A DNA stretch of 64,000 bases from JAOPZW01 sp963803375. Its GTDB lineage: Bacteria > Actinomycetota > Thermoleophilia > Solirubrobacterales > Solirubrobacteraceae. Shown here one piece after another: positions 43,714 through 51,689 of the stretch. A model generated the notes under the pieces. The model saw only the letters and a list, made by a program, of their open reading frames with translations, did no database searches and had not been told where the DNA came from. Each line of letters begins with the position of its first letter. Within the stretch, counting starts at the first letter, position 1. The position numbers and the translations under genes were made by a program. The DNA lies in the NCBI GenBank assembly GCA_963803375.1, contig CAWDMB010000013.1, forward strand, positions 138,613 through 202,612. Direction: 5' to 3'.

Positions 43714-46700
43714 CGCACGGAGCTGCGGTCGTACCAGTCGGTCCCGAACTTCACGCGGAAGATCTTGCTGCCGGGCTTGAAGAGGATGCGCAGCATCGCC
43801 CGCCGCGTGGCCTCCCCGGGGTCGATGGTGAAATCGAGGCTGTACCGGTCGGTCGCCGGGATGTTGTCGGCCTCGATCAGATCGGCACGGCGATAGTAGG
43901 TGTTGGCCGCGTCCACTCCGCCGGACCAGACGCCCCGACGGTTGGGGCGGCCGACCTTCAGCCAGTCGGACTTCTGGTTGACGTGCTCGGTGAAGCCCGG
44001 ATGCGCGATCCCGTAGTCCGGGATCGTCGCGCCGATCGTCCCGATCGGCTTCTCCTCGCCCTTCAGGAACGCGCGCTTGGGCGCGCCGCGCACGGGGCGC
44101 AGCAATACCTCGCTCAGGCTGCCGCGCAGCGCGTTCGTACGGCCGCGGCCGATCCCCGCCTCCTCGATGCACACCCGGTCGTAGCGGTCGATGAAGGCGA
44201 CCTTCGCGTCGTGCTCGAGGTGGTCGAAGGCGCCGGCCTTGGCGTTGTCGAGGATCATCAGGACGTCGGCACGCCGGTCGAGCTGCTCGGGCGTCGCGCT
44301 CTCCTTGTGCCGGATCGCCGAGGCGCTTTCCGTGTCACGGAACCTGGTCCAGCGGGTGGGGCGCCGATCGACGCGCATCGCGCGCGTCGTCGTGCGCACC
44401 GCGCGCTCGGGTTTCGCCGGCGGCGCCTTGCCGATGAGCTCGTCGAGCTTCGCGGTGTTGCGCTCGCTGCGCAGGGCCTCTAGCAGCTCGGCGCGCGCGT
44501 CGAGCGACGGCGCCCGCTCGATCGCGGCGGTCGCGCGCGGGAGCACGTCCTTGGAGAACGCCTCGCTCCACTCGGCCTTGTTCCCCTCGTACTGCAGCGC
44601 GAGGTTGCGCAGCGTCTTGGCGCCGTAGACCTCGCTGAAGTCCATCGCGACGCGGTCCTGCGCCAGCGCCCGATAGAACTCGGGGCGCTTGAACGCCACG
44701 ACGTCGGCGTCCGCCAGCGCCCGCAGCAGCGCGCCGAGATGCTCGGGGGGCGCCGCGACCAGGACCTCGTCGGCCTTGAGCGCGCCGAACATCTTCGCCA
44801 GGTTCTCGAGCCCGAGCTGCGCCTGCGGGTCGGCCGCCGCCTCGCGCAGCGCCGCGTCGCGGACCGCCGCGAGGCGGGCGGCCTCGGGGAGCCGGGCGAA
44901 GGCCTGGCCCTCCGGGACGTAGAACGTCAGCTCGCCGCCGATCCGCCCCTCGAGCACGCCGGTGCCGCGCTTGGAGGCCGTGAGCGTGCCCTTGTTGGCC
45001 ATATGGAAGTCCTGCAGCGTCTGCTCTGCGCCCGGCTCGTAGAGCACGACGCCGGCCGCGACCGGGCGGAAGCTCGGCGCCGTCACGCCAAGCTGGGCGG
45101 GCACGTTCAAGCGCGCGAGCTGCAGCTCGAGCCCCGCGAGCTCCGCCCGGTAGCGGGCGAGCACGGGTTCGAGCTCCGCCTGCTTGAGGACCCCGCGCCG
45201 CGTGGCCGACTCGAGCAGCCGCAGCTCCTTCTGCCAGAGCGCCTGGATGCCCTCGAGGGCGGCGCCGACCGCTGTCGGATCGTGCTCACCCTCGTGACGC
45301 TTGAGCGCGTCGAGCTGGACGCCGAGGCGCTGGCGCTCGGTCGCGAGGTCGCTCAGCCGGCTTTCGAAGAGCGGCTTGAGCCGCGCGTTGATCGCCCCGG
45401 TGATGCGCGTCTCGATCGGCTGCGTGATGAACCGGCCCGCGGACAGCGCGACGAGCACCACCAGGTTCTGCAGCGCCGCGCGGCCGTGCTCGTCGAGCGT
45501 CATCGCCTTGCCGGTCTTGATTTCGTGCTCGGCCGCCGCGAACGCCTGGAGCGCGATCATCGCCGTCCCGGCCCGGCCGAGCCCGTACGCGAGCTTCGCC
45601 GCCGTGCCCGCCTGCGGTCCGAGCTTGAACGCCGCCGTGTAGGCGAGGTCGACGGTCTTGAGGAAGCCGAACATCAGCGCGTTCGTGAAGAGGTCCCAGC
45701 CGAACGAGCCCTCGGCCTTGCCGAATGCGAGCTTCTGGCCCTCGCGGCTGACGATCGTGAACGCGAGCGCCCCGGCGGCGACCTCGCCGGCGCCGACGAC
45801 GAGCGTCCCCGCCCCCGCGAACTCGAGCACGCCGCCGACGGCCGCGCCGGCCACGCCCGCGGTCAGCGCGGCGGCCGCCGCGATCAGGACGATCGTCCCC
45901 AGCACGTTGATCGTCCCGACGGTCTCCAGGCGGCTCTGGATCGTCTCGACGTCGGGCTTGAAGGCAGGGGCGTTGACGATCGTCCCGAGCGCTCGCATCC
46001 CTTCGTCGGTGATCTCGCGCGCCCGCTCGGGATCGGTGACGGCGTCGAGCTTCTGGAGCTGGTAGACGATCGTCTCGAGCTTCAGCGCATAGCCGAGCGG
46101 GATCTCCCAGACCTCCTTGTCACGCTCGCCGGCCGCCTCCCAGACGTCCTTGCCCAGCTCGATGAAGATGTCGATAAACGAGTCGCGCAGCTCGTTCGTC
46201 CAGTAGTTGAACTGCTCGTAGAGCGCGACCGCGGTCGTGATCCCGACCGCCGCCTGGGCCTTGGCGGTCAGCGCGCCGATCGTCTCGGTGGCCTTCGCCG
46301 CGTCGCCGCGGGCGGCGCGCGCGGCCTGCAGGTCGCGGCGCAGCTCGTCCTCGCGCGCCGCCAGCCGCTTCGGATCGCCGAGCGTGAAGCGCATGCTCGT
46401 TTGCGCGGGCGCGACATCGCCGGCTGCGCGCAGCTGCTGGATCTGCTGGCCGAGCTCGCCGAGCTGCTCGATCAGCCGCTGGATCCCGTTCGGTCCCAGG
46501 TACTGCTCGACGATGAACGCCGGGAGGTCGTTCATCCCCTGCTCCGCGTCGGCGAGGAACCTCTCCTTCGGGTCGACGTCGCTGTAGGAGACGAGGATCG
46601 CCGCCGCGTAGCGCCCCTTGATCTCGTTGACCCGGCGCAGGATCGGCTTCTGCACGTCCGGCAGATAGTTCGCCGGCTTGGCGAGCTCCGCGAGCGGCTT

Positions 46701-47159
46701 CAGGACCGCCTGCGCGACCGTGAGCGTGCGGTGCAGGCGTTCGGCGTGGCGGCGCTGGAGCTCCTCGTCGGGTCCGGGGGGCGTCGCGAGGTCGGTCTGC
46801 AGCTGGCGGCGCAGCAGCTCGACGCCCGGGTAGTCCTTGATCTCGGGCTCCTCGAGCCGCTGCAGCGCGACCTCGATGAGCATGCTGCGCGGCAGCTCCG
46901 GCGTCCGCGCGGCCGCGGCGCGGCCGCGCCTGGGCGGCGGTGCCGGCGGCGCGTCGGGCCCCGGACCGGGATCCGGCTTGCGCTGGATCACCGCGCGCGC
47001 GGATGGCGCGACCAACAGCTGGACGGCCTGGTTGCCGGCGCTGCGCTGGAGCGCGACGAGCGGGTGCGCGGCCGGCTTGGCGACGGTCGGGGGCGGCCGG
47101 GCCGGCGTGGGCTCTGGGCGCTCGGGGCGCGCGCGCTCGGCCAGCGCCTGCGGGGGCAT
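43710..47159 (-). CDS. eCIS effector with LQRSAGNQAV motif, no DUF4157
   Basis: 1149 aa. The N-terminal Pro-rich tail (residues 1-35) leads into LQRSAGNQAV at 37-46, the same motif as in the DUF4157 effector. Residues ~85-400 are largely helical with coiled-coil character. Hydrophobic spans lie at ~413-471 (VLGTIVLIAAAAALTAGVAG) and ~530-570. A second helical region (~600-720) precedes GTLTASKRGTGVLEGRIGGE. The C-terminal ~230 residues (from WTRFRDTESASAIRHKES) are basic, with DRVCIEEAGIGRGRTNALRG and HVNQKSDWLKVGRPNRRGVW, and look like a toxin warhead such as a nuclease; catalytic type not identified. Starts 9 nt after the ATPase stop. Confidence 0.65.
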   Translation of the reverse strand: MPPQALAERARPERPEPTPARPPPTVAKPAAHPLVALQRSAGNQAVQLLVAPSARAVIQRKPDPGPGPDAPPAPPPRRGRAAAARTPELPRSMLIEVALQRLEEPEIKDYPGVELLRRQLQTDLATPPGPDEELQRRHAERLHRTLTVAQAVLKPLAELAKPANYLPDVQKPILRRVNEIKGRYAAAILVSYSDVDPKERFLADAEQGMNDLPAFIVEQYLGPNGIQRLIEQLGELGQQIQQLRAAGDVAPAQTSMRFTLGDPKRLAAREDELRRDLQAARAARGDAAKATETIGALTAKAQAAVGITTAVALYEQFNYWTNELRDSFIDIFIELGKDVWEAAGERDKEVWEIPLGYALKLETIVYQLQKLDAVTDPERAREITDEGMRALGTIVNAPAFKPDVETIQSRLETVGTINVLGTIVLIAAAAALTAGVAGAAVGGVLEFAGAGTLVVGAGEVAAGALAFTIVSREGQKLAFGKAEGSFGWDLFTNALMFGFLKTVDLAYTAAFKLGPQAGTAAKLAYGLGRAGTAMIALQAFAAAEHEIKTGKAMTLDEHGRAALQNLVVLVALSAGRFITQPIETRITGAINARLKPLFESRLSDLATERQRLGVQLDALKRHEGEHDPTAVGAALEGIQALWQKELRLLESATRRGVLKQAELEPVLARYRAELAGLELQLARLNVPAQLGVTAPSFRPVAAGVVLYEPGAEQTLQDFHMANKGTLTASKRGTGVLEGRIGGELTFYVPEGQAFARLPEAARLAAVRDAALREAAADPQAQLGLENLAKMFGALKADEVLVAAPPEHLGALLRALADADVVAFKRPEFYRALAQDRVAMDFSEVYGAKTLRNLALQYEGNKAEWSEAFSKDVLPRATAAIERAPSLDARAELLEALRSERNTAKLDELIGKAPPAKPERAVRTTTRAMRVDRRPTRWTRFRDTESASAIRHKESATPEQLDRRADVLMILDNAKAGAFDHLEHDAKVAFIDRYDRVCIEEAGIGRGRTNALRGSLSEVLLRPVRGAPKRAFLKGEEKPIGTIGATIPDYGIAHPGFTEHVNQKSDWLKVGRPNRRGVWSGGVDAANTYYRRADLIEADNIPATDRYSLDFTIDPGEATRRAMLRILFKPGSKIFRVKFGTDWYDRSSVR

Positions 47160-47168
47160 CGCGCCGCG

Positions 47169-49313
47169 TCACCCGTCGCGGACGACGAGGTCGTAGAAGT
47201 CGCCGAACTGTGCCCGGGAAGGCAGGCGCCCGAGCTTGTCGAGCTCGCGGGCCGTCGCCCGGACGAGGTGCTCCATCGCGATCGCCCGCCCGTCCTGGGC
47301 CGCCGCGAACGCCGCCGCCAGCGCGACGTTGCGGATGTTGCCGCCCGAGAGCTCGACGCGCTCGGCGAGGAAGGCGACGTCGACGTCGTCGGCCAGCGGC
47401 GCCTGGGGCGGGAACACGCGCCGCCAGATCTCGTGGCGGTGGCACTCGTCGGGGAACGGGAACTCGACGGCGTGCTCCATCCGGCGGGCGAACGCCTCGT
47501 CGAGATTCTTCGCGAGGTTCGTCGCGAGGATGACGATGCCTTCGTACTGCTCCATCTGCTGCAGCAGGAAGGCGACCTCGATGTTCGCGTAGCGGTCGTG
47601 CGCGTCGCGCACCTCCGAGCGCTTGCCGAACAGCGCGTCGGCCTCGTCGAAGAACAGGATCGCGTTGCACCACTCCGCGGCACGGAAGATCCGGCGCAGG
47701 TTGCGCTCGGTCTCGCCGATGTACTTGCTGACGACCGTCGACAGGTCGATCCCGTAGAGGTCCAGGCCGAGCTCGCGGGCGATGATCTGCGCTGCCATCG
47801 TCTTCCCGGTCCCGCTGGCCCCCGCGAACAGCGCGTTGAGCCCGCGGCCATGCGCGACGCGCGCGTCGAAGCCCCAGTCGGAGTACACGACGTGCCGGTA
47901 GCGGACGCTCGTGCAGACGGCTCGCAGCCCGTGGAGCACGCGCGGGGGCACAACGATGTCGGCCCACGTGTAGGCCGGCTCGACCTTCTCGGCCAGCCCG
48001 TGCAACGCGCGGCTGGACTGGGCGCGCGCGGCCGCCCGCACGTCCTCGGACGTGAGCGTCTGGTCGCGGCGCGGGCGCAGCGAGGCCACGCGGCGCGCCT
48101 CGGCGACCGCGTCGCGGATCCGTTCGGGGCCGAGCCGGAAGGCGTCGGCGATCGTGGCCAGCTCGCTGTCGGCGACCGGGGAGTCACCCAGCTCGCGCTG
48201 CCAGAGCGCGCGGCGGACGCCGAACGGGACCACGGCGAGCTCCAGGCCCAGCAGCCGCCCCGAGAACGCCGGCTGCGCGGGGTCCCACGGCTCCTGCGCG
48301 GCGAGGACGAGCGGCACGTCGGTGGAGTCGAGGTCGTCGAGGAAGCGCCCGCCCCAGGACGGCGCGTCCGCGGCGAGCAGCGACTCGACGCCGTCGACGT
48401 AGACGAGGCCGTGGTGGAGCATCGCGTCGCGGCGCAGCGCGGCGCCGTCGTGCTCGGCGCCACGCGCGAGGTCGATGGCGAGCAGCGTGCGCCCCGCCGC
48501 GGCGGCGATGGCCTCCGCCAGTGCGCGCCGGCCCGCGCCGGGCGGCCCGTGGAGGAAGAGCACGAGCTCGCCCGCGGCGACTGCGGGCGCCGCGGCGACG
48601 ACGCGGGCGCGGACGCGCCCGTCGAGCACGAGGCCGGCGAACCGCCGCGGAGAGGGCACCCACTCGTGGTCGTCGTGATCGGGGCGGCCGAGCAGGAAGT
48701 CGGCGACGCGCTCGTCCAGGCGCACGGCCCGCGCCGGCAGCGGAGGGTCCGGATCGTGCGGGTCGACCACGAGCCGGACGAGCCGGTCGCGCGCTAGGGG
48801 CGCGGAGGCCGCGAAGACGCCCCGGCCGGCGACGCGCGCCTCGGGGCCGGTGCAGCAGAGCTTCAACGCCAGGTCGACGCTCGGCCGGCGCTTGGTCACG
48901 TCGTTCTGGACGTACGCGTAGAGCGTCTCCCAGCGCAGGTCGACCTCGGGCGCGAGCGCCACGAGCACGACGTCGCGCTCGACGGGCGTGAGCCGGAACG
49001 CGCGCTGCAGGCGCGCGAGCGGCAGGTCGTCGGACTGCTCGACGCGCGCGTCGATGCGTGCCCGCGCGCGCTCGACCAGCGCGTCGAGCGCGCGGATCGC
49101 GGAGTCCGCGTCGCCGTTGGTCTCGGGGTTCCCGAGCAGCGCGTCGACGTGCCCGTCGGCGATGTAGAGACCGCGGAAGTCGTCCTCGGTCAGCAGGCTC
49201 GAGGCGCGCAGCCGGAGCACCTGTCGCTTGACCAACAGCTCGAGGTAGGCGAGCTCCTCGAAGAGGTGCTCGGCGCTCGACGCGTACGCCCCGGGGACCT
49301 CGACGACCGCCAT
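47169..49313 (-). CDS. eCIS AAA+ ATPase (Afp15/PVC15-like)
   Basis: 714-aa protein with two nucleotide-binding regions. The first is degenerate (LHGPPGAGRR near 257, LVYVDGVES). The second is canonical: GASGTGKT near residue 500, LFFDEADALFGKRSEV near 555, ATNLAKNLDEAFARRM and an arginine finger region FPFPDECHRHEIWRR. This two-part AAA design is the hallmark of the ATPase of extracellular contractile injection systems, thought to help assembly or recycling of the particle. The ATG overlaps the upstream stop by 1 nt. Confidence 0.9.
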   Translation of the reverse strand: MAVVEVPGAYASSAEHLFEELAYLELLVKRQVLRLRASSLLTEDDFRGLYIADGHVDALLGNPETNGDADSAIRALDALVERARARIDARVEQSDDLPLARLQRAFRLTPVERDVVLVALAPEVDLRWETLYAYVQNDVTKRRPSVDLALKLCCTGPEARVAGRGVFAASAPLARDRLVRLVVDPHDPDPPLPARAVRLDERVADFLLGRPDHDDHEWVPSPRRFAGLVLDGRVRARVVAAAPAVAAGELVLFLHGPPGAGRRALAEAIAAAAGRTLLAIDLARGAEHDGAALRRDAMLHHGLVYVDGVESLLAADAPSWGGRFLDDLDSTDVPLVLAAQEPWDPAQPAFSGRLLGLELAVVPFGVRRALWQRELGDSPVADSELATIADAFRLGPERIRDAVAEARRVASLRPRRDQTLTSEDVRAAARAQSSRALHGLAEKVEPAYTWADIVVPPRVLHGLRAVCTSVRYRHVVYSDWGFDARVAHGRGLNALFAGASGTGKTMAAQIIARELGLDLYGIDLSTVVSKYIGETERNLRRIFRAAEWCNAILFFDEADALFGKRSEVRDAHDRYANIEVAFLLQQMEQYEGIVILATNLAKNLDEAFARRMEHAVEFPFPDECHRHEIWRRVFPPQAPLADDVDVAFLAERVELSGGNIRNVALAAAFAAAQDGRAIAMEHLVRATARELDKLGRLPSRAQFGDFYDLVVRDG

Positions 49314-51187
49314 CAGCCCTCGCCGAGCCGGATCGTGACCTCCGCGTCGAGCCAGGGGACGACCGTCGCGGCGCCGTCGAAGCCCGCCAGCTGCAGGACG
49401 ATCTGCAGCGGGCTGCGCGCCAGCTCCACCGCGATCGCCCCCTCGGCGACGTCGACGGTCGCGCGGATGCACAGGAAGCTGCGCTGCATGTAGGCGACGC
49501 TGCTGAGGTCGAACCCGAGGAGGCGGCCGGACAGGCCGCGCACGATCGCGTGGGCGACGAGCGACCAGTCCAGGTCGCGTCCCGGCGGCACGTCCGCGAC
49601 CGCGAGCGCGCCGAGGTCCGCCGGCGGGCGCGCGTGCGTCAGCCAGCGCTCGAGCCGCGCGGCGATGGCGGCCGGGGCCGCGGCGAGGCGATCGCGGGTG
49701 ACGACCGCATCGGCCGCCGCCGCCCCCGCCAGGCGCTCGAGCCCGGCCCCGAGCAGCAGGCACGCGCACCGCGCCTCGCATGCCTCGTGCACGAGGCGCA
49801 GCCCGCGGTCCAGGGCGGCGCCGGGATCCTGCGCGCACTCCGCGTAGGCCCACGCGTCGCGCGCGACGTCGCGTAGGACGAGCGCCTCGCCGCCCGGCGC
49901 CGGCGCGAGCTCCGCCGCCAGGCAGCTGCCGTCCAGCCGCTCGAGGCTCACGAGCCGCTCGAGCAGCAGCCGCCCTAGCGCGTCGTCGACCGCGGCGGGC
50001 GGCTCGAGCGAGCGCGCCTCCGCGCCGGCCGCGAGCAGCAGGCCCGGATCGCCGGCGGCCTGCGACGTGCCGGCTCCGAGGCAGCGGGCGAGCGCCTGCA
50101 GGCGCAGCGACGCGTCGCCGCCCGCAAGACGGTCGAGGCCGAGCTCGACCGCCGCGGGCAGCAGCAGGAACGCGCCGCCGAGCTCGGTGGCGACCGTCGT
50201 GCCCGCCGTGGCCCGCGTCACGACCTCGGGCTCGCCGACAGCGGCGGCCCCCGCGACGAGCGCCGGCTCGGCGGCCGCCAGCTCGACGAGCTCGGGCAAC
50301 AGGTCGGGCGCGGGCCGCTCGGCGGGCGGGACGCGCGCGAGCGCGAGCGCATCGCCGGCCCGCAGCGCGCGCATGCAATCGTCCGCCCCGACGGCGCGCG
50401 CCAGCGCGGCCACGGCCAGCAGTCGCTCGGCGAGCCGGCACAGGCGCGGGGCGCCCGCTCCGCCGGCCGGCGCCGCGATGAGGACGACCCGCAGCACGCA
50501 TGCCGCCGTGGGCGCCGGCCGCGCGAGCGCCCGCATCGCCGTCAGGGCCGCCCGCGCGAGCTCCGGCTCGATGACGCCAGGCCCCGGGGGCTCCGGAAAG
50601 CAGGCCGCGAGCACCGCGCGCGCGTCCTGCTCGGAGAGCGCGTCGAGGACGGCCTCGAGCCCGCGCTCGGCGGCCAGCCGCGCGAGCGCCCGCGCGCCGT
50701 CGGAGGGCGTGGCCACCAGCGCCTCGCGCACCGCGGTCCCGGCGGGAAGGCGGCGCAGCGGCTCGAGCGCCGCGTACCACCAGCGGACCCAGGCGCGCCC
50801 GGCGACGAGGTCGGTCGCGAACCGGGCGAGGAAGGCGCCACGGTCGGTGAAGCGCACGACGCGATCTCCGTCGGGCCCGGCCGCCAGCGTGGCCGCGAGC
50901 GCGCGGGCGATTCCCTCCGCCCAGTCGCCGGCCAGCGCGTCCTCGGCCGCTGCCTCGAGGTCGAGTGCCACGTCGGCCTGCAGCTCGCGGATCAGCCAGA
51001 CCGAGCCGTCGTCGGCGTCTACGACCCGCGCGACGGCGCTGGCGAGAGCGCCCTCCAGCCGCGTGCGCGCGACGCGGTCGATCCGATCGCGCGCGACGTC
51101 GGGCGCGTGCTCGGGGGCGACGAGGCAGAGCGCGTCGAGGCGGTCGACCGCAACCGAGGGACCCTCGACCGCGGCCGCCGCGCTCAC
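49313..51187 (-). CDS. Divergent tape-measure-like eCIS protein
   Basis: 624 aa, very Ala/Leu-rich and helical. The N-terminal ~80 residues (ARTRLEGALASAVARVVDAD, VWLIRELQADVALDL) and the last ~60 (YMQRSFLCIRATVDVAEGAI, VVPWLDAEVTIRLGEG) follow the layout of the Afp14-type contractile-injection tape-measure family, which also sits just before the ATPase. The long central part is repeat-like (EALVATPSDGARALARLAAE). Assignment rests on gene order plus these ends; a scaffolding role is the alternative. GTG start overlapping the previous stop by 4 nt. Confidence 0.5.
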   Translation of the reverse strand: MSAAAAVEGPSVAVDRLDALCLVAPEHAPDVARDRIDRVARTRLEGALASAVARVVDADDGSVWLIRELQADVALDLEAAAEDALAGDWAEGIARALAATLAAGPDGDRVVRFTDRGAFLARFATDLVAGRAWVRWWYAALEPLRRLPAGTAVREALVATPSDGARALARLAAERGLEAVLDALSEQDARAVLAACFPEPPGPGVIEPELARAALTAMRALARPAPTAACVLRVVLIAAPAGGAGAPRLCRLAERLLAVAALARAVGADDCMRALRAGDALALARVPPAERPAPDLLPELVELAAAEPALVAGAAAVGEPEVVTRATAGTTVATELGGAFLLLPAAVELGLDRLAGGDASLRLQALARCLGAGTSQAAGDPGLLLAAGAEARSLEPPAAVDDALGRLLLERLVSLERLDGSCLAAELAPAPGGEALVLRDVARDAWAYAECAQDPGAALDRGLRLVHEACEARCACLLLGAGLERLAGAAAADAVVTRDRLAAAPAAIAARLERWLTHARPPADLGALAVADVPPGRDLDWSLVAHAIVRGLSGRLLGFDLSSVAYMQRSFLCIRATVDVAEGAIAVELARSPLQIVLQLAGFDGAATVVPWLDAEVTIRLGEG

Positions 51188-51381
51188 ACCGCCGCCTCGG
51201 CGGGGTCGACCGGCTCGCCGTTGCCCGCGGCAGCAAGCTCGGCGAGCACCTGGATCGCGCCATCGATGCGCAGCAGCGTGTCGCGCAGCTCGCGCCGGCG
51301 CGCGTCGAGCAGCTCGAGCTGTCGCGTCCCCTGCTCGCGCTCCTGGCGGAGCTGCTCGAGCCGGGCGGCCGCGGCGTTCAC
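51184..51381 (-). CDS. Small coiled-coil protein
   Basis: 65-aa peptide with a heptad-like helix (ARLEQLRQEREQGTRQLELL, RRELRDTLLRIDGAIQVL). Coupled by GTGA overlaps to genes on both sides, which argues that it is real. Possibly an assembly chaperone or a small structural subunit of the injection system; not recognised. Confidence 0.6.
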   Translation of the reverse strand: MNAAAARLEQLRQEREQGTRQLELLDARRRELRDTLLRIDGAIQVLAELAAAGNGEPVDPAEAAV

Positions 51382-51677
51382 GACCGCTTCCCCTGCGCCG
51401 ACTGGCGCGACTGCGGCTTCGGCTTCGGCGTCAGCGCGCCGCCGGCGACCGCCTCCTTCAGGACGCGGACCTCGTCCTGCGTCAGCTCGAGCGCGGGTTC
51501 GTCGGACGCCGGCTGGGGGAGCTCGTCGTCGGCGCGCCGAACGAGCTCGTCGCCCGCGACGACGAAGCGCTCGGGGCGCTCGAGGTACTCCTCGGGCGGC
51601 TCGAGCCGGACGCTGCCGGCGGGGAGCGGCACGTCGTCGGGGAGGGTGACCACGTGGCCGTGCTGGATGACGTGCAT
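51378..51677 (-). CDS. Small eCIS-operon protein
   Basis: 99-aa protein: HVIQHGHVVTLPDDVPLPAG, EYLERPERFVVAGDELVR, an acidic-Pro linker, then LTQDEVRVLKEAVAG and a basic tail. AGGAGGG before the ATG overlaps the preceding stop codon region. No family recognised; the opening beta segment could cap or dock a fibre. Confidence 0.6.
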   Translation of the reverse strand: MHVIQHGHVVTLPDDVPLPAGSVRLEPPEEYLERPERFVVAGDELVRRADDELPQPASDEPALELTQDEVRVLKEAVAGGALTPKPKPQSRQSAQGKRS

Positions 51678-51689
51678 GGGCTGTCCCTC

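Noticed and set aside
44739..48797. A 1352-codon plus-strand open frame
   Set aside because: Antisense shadow of the effector and the AAA ATPase, whose Walker motifs fix the coding strand.
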